NCBI GenBank assembly: GCA_002438505.1 | Contig: DJPI01000017.1 | Location: 1-7,900, forward strand | DNA from: Ruminococcaceae bacterium UBA6416 | Lineage (GTDB): Bacteria > Bacillota > Clostridia > Oscillospirales > Acutalibacteraceae | Reading direction: 5' to 3' | Length of the DNA stretch: 7,900 bases | Shown here: positions 5,208-7,900 of the stretch, one piece after another | Position numbering within the stretch: position 1 is the stretch's first letter | Layout: every line of letters begins with the position of its first letter | Position numbers and translations under genes: made by a program | The notes under the pieces: model-generated | The model's database searches: none | Told to the model about the DNA's origin: nothing | Seen by the model: the letters and a program-made list of their open reading frames with translations, nothing else

Positions 5208-7505
5208 TTAATATATTCTTGTTTTTCCTGCCATATATGCTATTGCGCCCCAGATGAGCTGGAAGGCAACAAGTATTACCGGGTTGAACGCGAGGGAGAC
5301 CTTCAGCACCGCGCAAACAACGCAAAGAGCAAAGCTGAAGCCCAGCCCGGCAAGCATCACGATTTTTGAAAGCCTGTCCGCTTCAAAAAGATTGTGCGCC
5401 GCAGCAATCAAAAGGAGGATGTTCCTGTCCTTTTTTGCGCAGGCAAGGCCGCTTTCCTCTTTCAAAGCAGGATTCGCCCTGAGTGAGGAAATGAGTGCGC
5501 TGTCCTTTGTTGAAGCGAGCTTGATTGCCGCAATGTCCGCCATAAGCTTTTTTGAAACCTGCTCTTGAGTAAGACACGGGTCGCCGCAATCCAAAATGAG
5601 AACAAGACCGGTACGATTGAAGTCTCGAACGCTTTTTCTGACCTCGCCCCTGACGCGGTAGTCAACAACAAAGAAAGCAATGATAACACCCTCAACAACA
5701 ACATACATCACGTTTCTGCCCTTTGAAAAAGCCTTTTCCTCCTCCTCACTCGGAGCGGAAATGCTGTGGGCAAGGAGCATTTCACGGTTACCGACAAGGA
5801 CTCTGCGGCCAACAACCCAGCAGGCATAGCCGAGCTTTTCCTCATACTGAACATCCTCCGCCTCCGGCGGCCTGATGCCCTCCTCGGAAAGGAACGGGTC
5901 AAATGCGTTTCTTATAACGCTGCGCGTGTTTTTGAGTGCACTCGCGGCAAAAACAACGGCGTCCGTCTGCGCAATTCTTACGCCGGGAACGGTTCTGAAC
6001 TTTGAAACCCTGCCTTCAAAAATTTCATCGGCAGAGACAACAATTCCGTTTGCCTTTGCAACGCTTTGAGCGCTGTCCGCCGAGGCAGCAACGGCGCAGC
6101 AGGCGGAAAGGGTTTTATCGTTTTTCAGCTTGACAAGCGAGGAGACCAGGCGGAAAAGAACGGGAACACAAAGGCAGAAGCTTCCGGAAAAGCCGGAGAA
6201 AAACGCCCATGCGCTCCTTTCACGAACCGCGCCGAAAACCGCAAACGCCACGCTTGCGGCAAGAGCAAACACGCCAACGGCAAAAAGCAGCTTTTCATCC
6301 GCCGTGTGAGAGAGCGAAAAGCGCTCAAAATCAGACGGAAGGTCACAGTCGGCGGTATAAAGAATTTTCGGCTCGCCCTTTGAAATTCCGTAACCGAGCG
6401 AGTCGGCATCGTTTTTGTTTTCAACCGTTCTGAGCGTGGAAAGCTCCTTTGAGCGCATGAGAACGGCAAGGTCGCGCCGAACGCATTCAACGCGGAGATA
6501 TTCCGCAGCGCAGAAAGCAAGCAGCGAGAAAAAGAAAAACGGAGTATAGACTGTATAGCCCGAAACGTCATCCGGCCTGAAAACAAGCAGCGAAAGACAC
6601 TGAAGAAGCGCAAAAACGCCGGAAAGAGCAACAAAGAGCTCCGCCTGCGGCCGGAACTTCAAAACCTGACCGAGACCGTCCTTGAGAATACCCCTTGAAA
6701 AAAACGCGCCAATTAAAATCAAAAGAACATTCAAAAGGACAAACGCCGCGCCGCTCCCCGCAAAGAGGAAGGAGAACACCCCGGAGGAAGAATGGGCGCA
6801 AAGCATGAAATATAAAACAAAGGAAAGCGCAAACAAAGCAAGAAAAATCTTCAGCTGCTTTTTTTGCTGCCGAGTCTGCTGCCTGAGGGTTTTGCGCTCG
6901 TTTTTTGCGCTTGTCAACTCCTCCTTGAGCTTTTCAAGCCGCGTTTTCTGCACGGCGGCTCGCATTGTTTTTTCAAGAAGATTCTTCCCTTTTTTTCTGT
7001 CACCGGCTCTTTCAACCGCATCAAAAAGGTTTTCGCCCTTTTTTGTTTCAAGAAAGTCGGCAATGCTTGCGCCGCCCTTTCCGGTCGGCTCTTTTTCAAG
7101 AATGGCCTTGTCAGAGTTTTCATTGGAAAGAACGCGGAAGTTTTCAATGAGGTTTTGCCGCGCTTTTTTGAGTCGGCGTTCAACCTCACCATCGGAAACG
7201 GCTTCGGCTTTTTTTGTTCCCTCATGGCCGGCGAGGGAGAGCTTCCGTGTTCTTCCGAATTTTTCCGTTCCGGAAGAGCCTTTTTCTTTTTTAAGGTTAA
7301 AATGCCTTGTTTTTCCGCCGTCCGGAACGCGCATTGTTTTTGCGTTGTCCGTCTCATCGTTTATCGGAGAAAGGCCGACCGACTCAAGCAGCGAGTTAAC
7401 ATTATTCAGCCCCTTGTCCGGCTCAAAGGCGGACGCGTCAGGCTTTTTTTCTTTTTCAAAACCGGCTTCATAAAATTTTGACTGATTGTCTTTTTTGGAA
7501 GTCAT
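5208..7505 (-). CDS. P-type-ATPase-like membrane protein lacking catalytic motifs
   Basis: The product is 765 residues. Residues 1-185 are polar and charged, probably disordered. A coiled coil follows at about 188-219 (EKLKEELTSAKNERKTLRQQ). Six hydrophobic spans lie at about 220-457 and two more at about 714-759, the layout of a P1-type ATPase. A C-x-C-x-P motif (C444, C446, P448; FCLCVPVLF) sits where metal pumps have CPC. Cytoplasmic remnants are VGRRVLVGNREMLL (565-578) and LVLILDCGDPCLT (634-646). The phosphorylation motif DKTGT is absent after ANGIVVSADE, and TGDN and GDGxND are also absent. ATP-driven transport is therefore unlikely. Oscillospirales have similar inactive P-type-like proteins of unknown role, as I recall. 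The start ATG at 7505 has AAGGGTG nearby; an in-frame TTG at 7532 has less support. It probably shares an operon with the ABC transporter genes. Confidence 0.8.
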   Translation of the reverse strand: MTSKKDNQSKFYEAGFEKEKKPDASAFEPDKGLNNVNSLLESVGLSPINDETDNAKTMRVPDGGKTRHFNLKKEKGSSGTEKFGRTRKLSLAGHEGTKKAEAVSDGEVERRLKKARQNLIENFRVLSNENSDKAILEKEPTGKGGASIADFLETKKGENLFDAVERAGDRKKGKNLLEKTMRAAVQKTRLEKLKEELTSAKNERKTLRQQTRQQKKQLKIFLALFALSFVLYFMLCAHSSSGVFSFLFAGSGAAFVLLNVLLILIGAFFSRGILKDGLGQVLKFRPQAELFVALSGVFALLQCLSLLVFRPDDVSGYTVYTPFFFFSLLAFCAAEYLRVECVRRDLAVLMRSKELSTLRTVENKNDADSLGYGISKGEPKILYTADCDLPSDFERFSLSHTADEKLLFAVGVFALAASVAFAVFGAVRERSAWAFFSGFSGSFCLCVPVLFRLVSSLVKLKNDKTLSACCAVAASADSAQSVAKANGIVVSADEIFEGRVSKFRTVPGVRIAQTDAVVFAASALKNTRSVIRNAFDPFLSEEGIRPPEAEDVQYEEKLGYACWVVGRRVLVGNREMLLAHSISAPSEEEEKAFSKGRNVMYVVVEGVIIAFFVVDYRVRGEVRKSVRDFNRTGLVLILDCGDPCLTQEQVSKKLMADIAAIKLASTKDSALISSLRANPALKEESGLACAKKDRNILLLIAAAHNLFEADRLSKIVMLAGLGFSFALCVVCAVLKVSLAFNPVILVAFQLIWGAIAYMAGKTRIY

Positions 7506-7601
7506 TGTTTTTTCACCCTTTTTTGTAACCAATGATTAAGCGGGAGCATAAAACGCCGTCGGAATTTGTTCCTCTCGGTTAATCTTGCGGCCGCTCATAA
7601 A

Positions 7602-7900
7602 TCAGAGGCGCTGTCTTGCAATTTCATACATCAAAATTCCGGCCGCAACGGAGGCATTGAGGGAATTGATTTTTCCCTTCATCGGGAGCGAGACAACAAA
7701 GTCGCTCTTTTCGCGGATAAGCTTTCCGACTCCGTTGCCCTCCGAGCCGATAACAAGTCCTACTCCGCCGTCGTAATCAACGCTGCACCAGTTCTCGCCG
7801 TCCATATCCGCTCCGTAAAACCAAATACCCTTTTCTTTAAGCTCCTCCATTGTCTGAGCAAGGTTCGCAACTCTGACAACGGGAACATACTCGACTGCGG
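7602..7900 (-). CDS. rlmB: RlmB/TrmH-family rRNA 2'-O-methyltransferase (partial, C-terminal part)
   Basis: This is the 3' end of a SPOUT-class methyltransferase that transfers a methyl group from SAM to the 2'-OH of a nucleoside, probably a guanosine of 23S rRNA; the gene continues beyond the right edge. About 98 residues are visible. VEYVPVVRVANLAQTMEELK leads into IWFYGADMDG. The SPOUT motif 2 is GLVIGSEGNGVGKLIREKSD, and motif 3 is INSLNASVAAGILMYE, in the order and spacing of the RlmB/TrmH knot that binds SAM. An internal ATG at 7850 is not the true start, because the frame is open and conserved upstream of it. It ends with TGA 96 nt before the next gene. RlmB versus another TrmH paralogue cannot be settled from this part alone. 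Confidence 0.88.
   Translation of the reverse strand, partial: AVEYVPVVRVANLAQTMEELKEKGIWFYGADMDGENWCSVDYDGGVGLVIGSEGNGVGKLIREKSDFVVSLPMKGKINSLNASVAAGILMYEIARQRL

Noticed and set aside
6682..7473. Long plus-strand frame opposite the P-type-like gene
   Set aside because: It is Ser/Phe/Arg-rich with no domain sense, as expected opposite a Lys/Glu/Ala-rich coding sequence.
7588..7595. GCGGCCGC palindrome after rlmB
   Set aside because: The palindrome is short with no T-run, so it is not supported as a terminator or a recombination site.
7536..7598. A 20-codon reading frame starting ATG three bases after the rlmB stop
   Set aside because: It has no clear ribosome site, no recognisable motif and lies in a normal-sized intergenic gap.

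Overview
The window looks like a chromosomal piece of a low-to-mid GC Clostridia bacterium, probably a gut Oscillospirales-type organism. This is inferred from the Firmicutes-style RlmD and RlmB, the strong GGAGG-type ribosome sites, the small antitoxin-like cassette and the P-type-ATPase-like membrane protein. I see no rRNA or tRNA gene that would fix the taxonomy. All genes I accept are on the minus strand, so transcription runs from position 7900 towards 1.

Right part (7900 to about 3680): the 3' end of an RlmB/TrmH-family rRNA 2'-O-methyltransferase is followed by a 765-residue membrane protein. That protein has the architecture of a P1-type ATPase but lacks the phosphorylation motif. Then come an ABC ATPase and its ABC-2-type permease, with 14 nt between the first two and an 11-nt overlap between the last two. 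The three membrane-related genes look like one operon. Their substrate cannot be read from the sequence.

Middle part (about 3640 to 2913): a decayed cassette of small genes. A DUF3990-like N-terminal stub is fused to a small protein of the kind that accompanies DUF3990/DUF3791 genes. A DUF3791-like gene broken by one extra A in an A8 tract follows. Next is an unrecorded 40-residue single-span membrane protein whose stop codon lies in the first of five perfect 10-bp tandem repeats. These repeats fill the gap up to the start of rlmD.

Left part (2912 to 1): rlmD (rumA), a 23S rRNA uracil-5-methyltransferase with all catalytic motifs, ends at an amber codon. An 81-residue C-terminal module, which in many Clostridia is fused to this enzyme, continues in the same frame right after that codon. 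Then follows an AT-rich R-M gene that keeps its PD-(D/E)XK nuclease part but is cut just before methyltransferase motif I. After it come a hairpin with two 13-bp direct repeats and the 5' end of an OmpR-type response regulator. The composition change at the conserved HVET end of rlmD, together with the known use of rum genes as integration sites, suggests a mobile-element insertion here. The left boundary is uncertain. The most notable observations are the amber split of RlmD, the truncated R-M gene, the 10-bp repeat array before rlmD, the broken DUF3990/DUF3791 cassette and the catalytically dead P-type-ATPase-like protein next to an ABC exporter.
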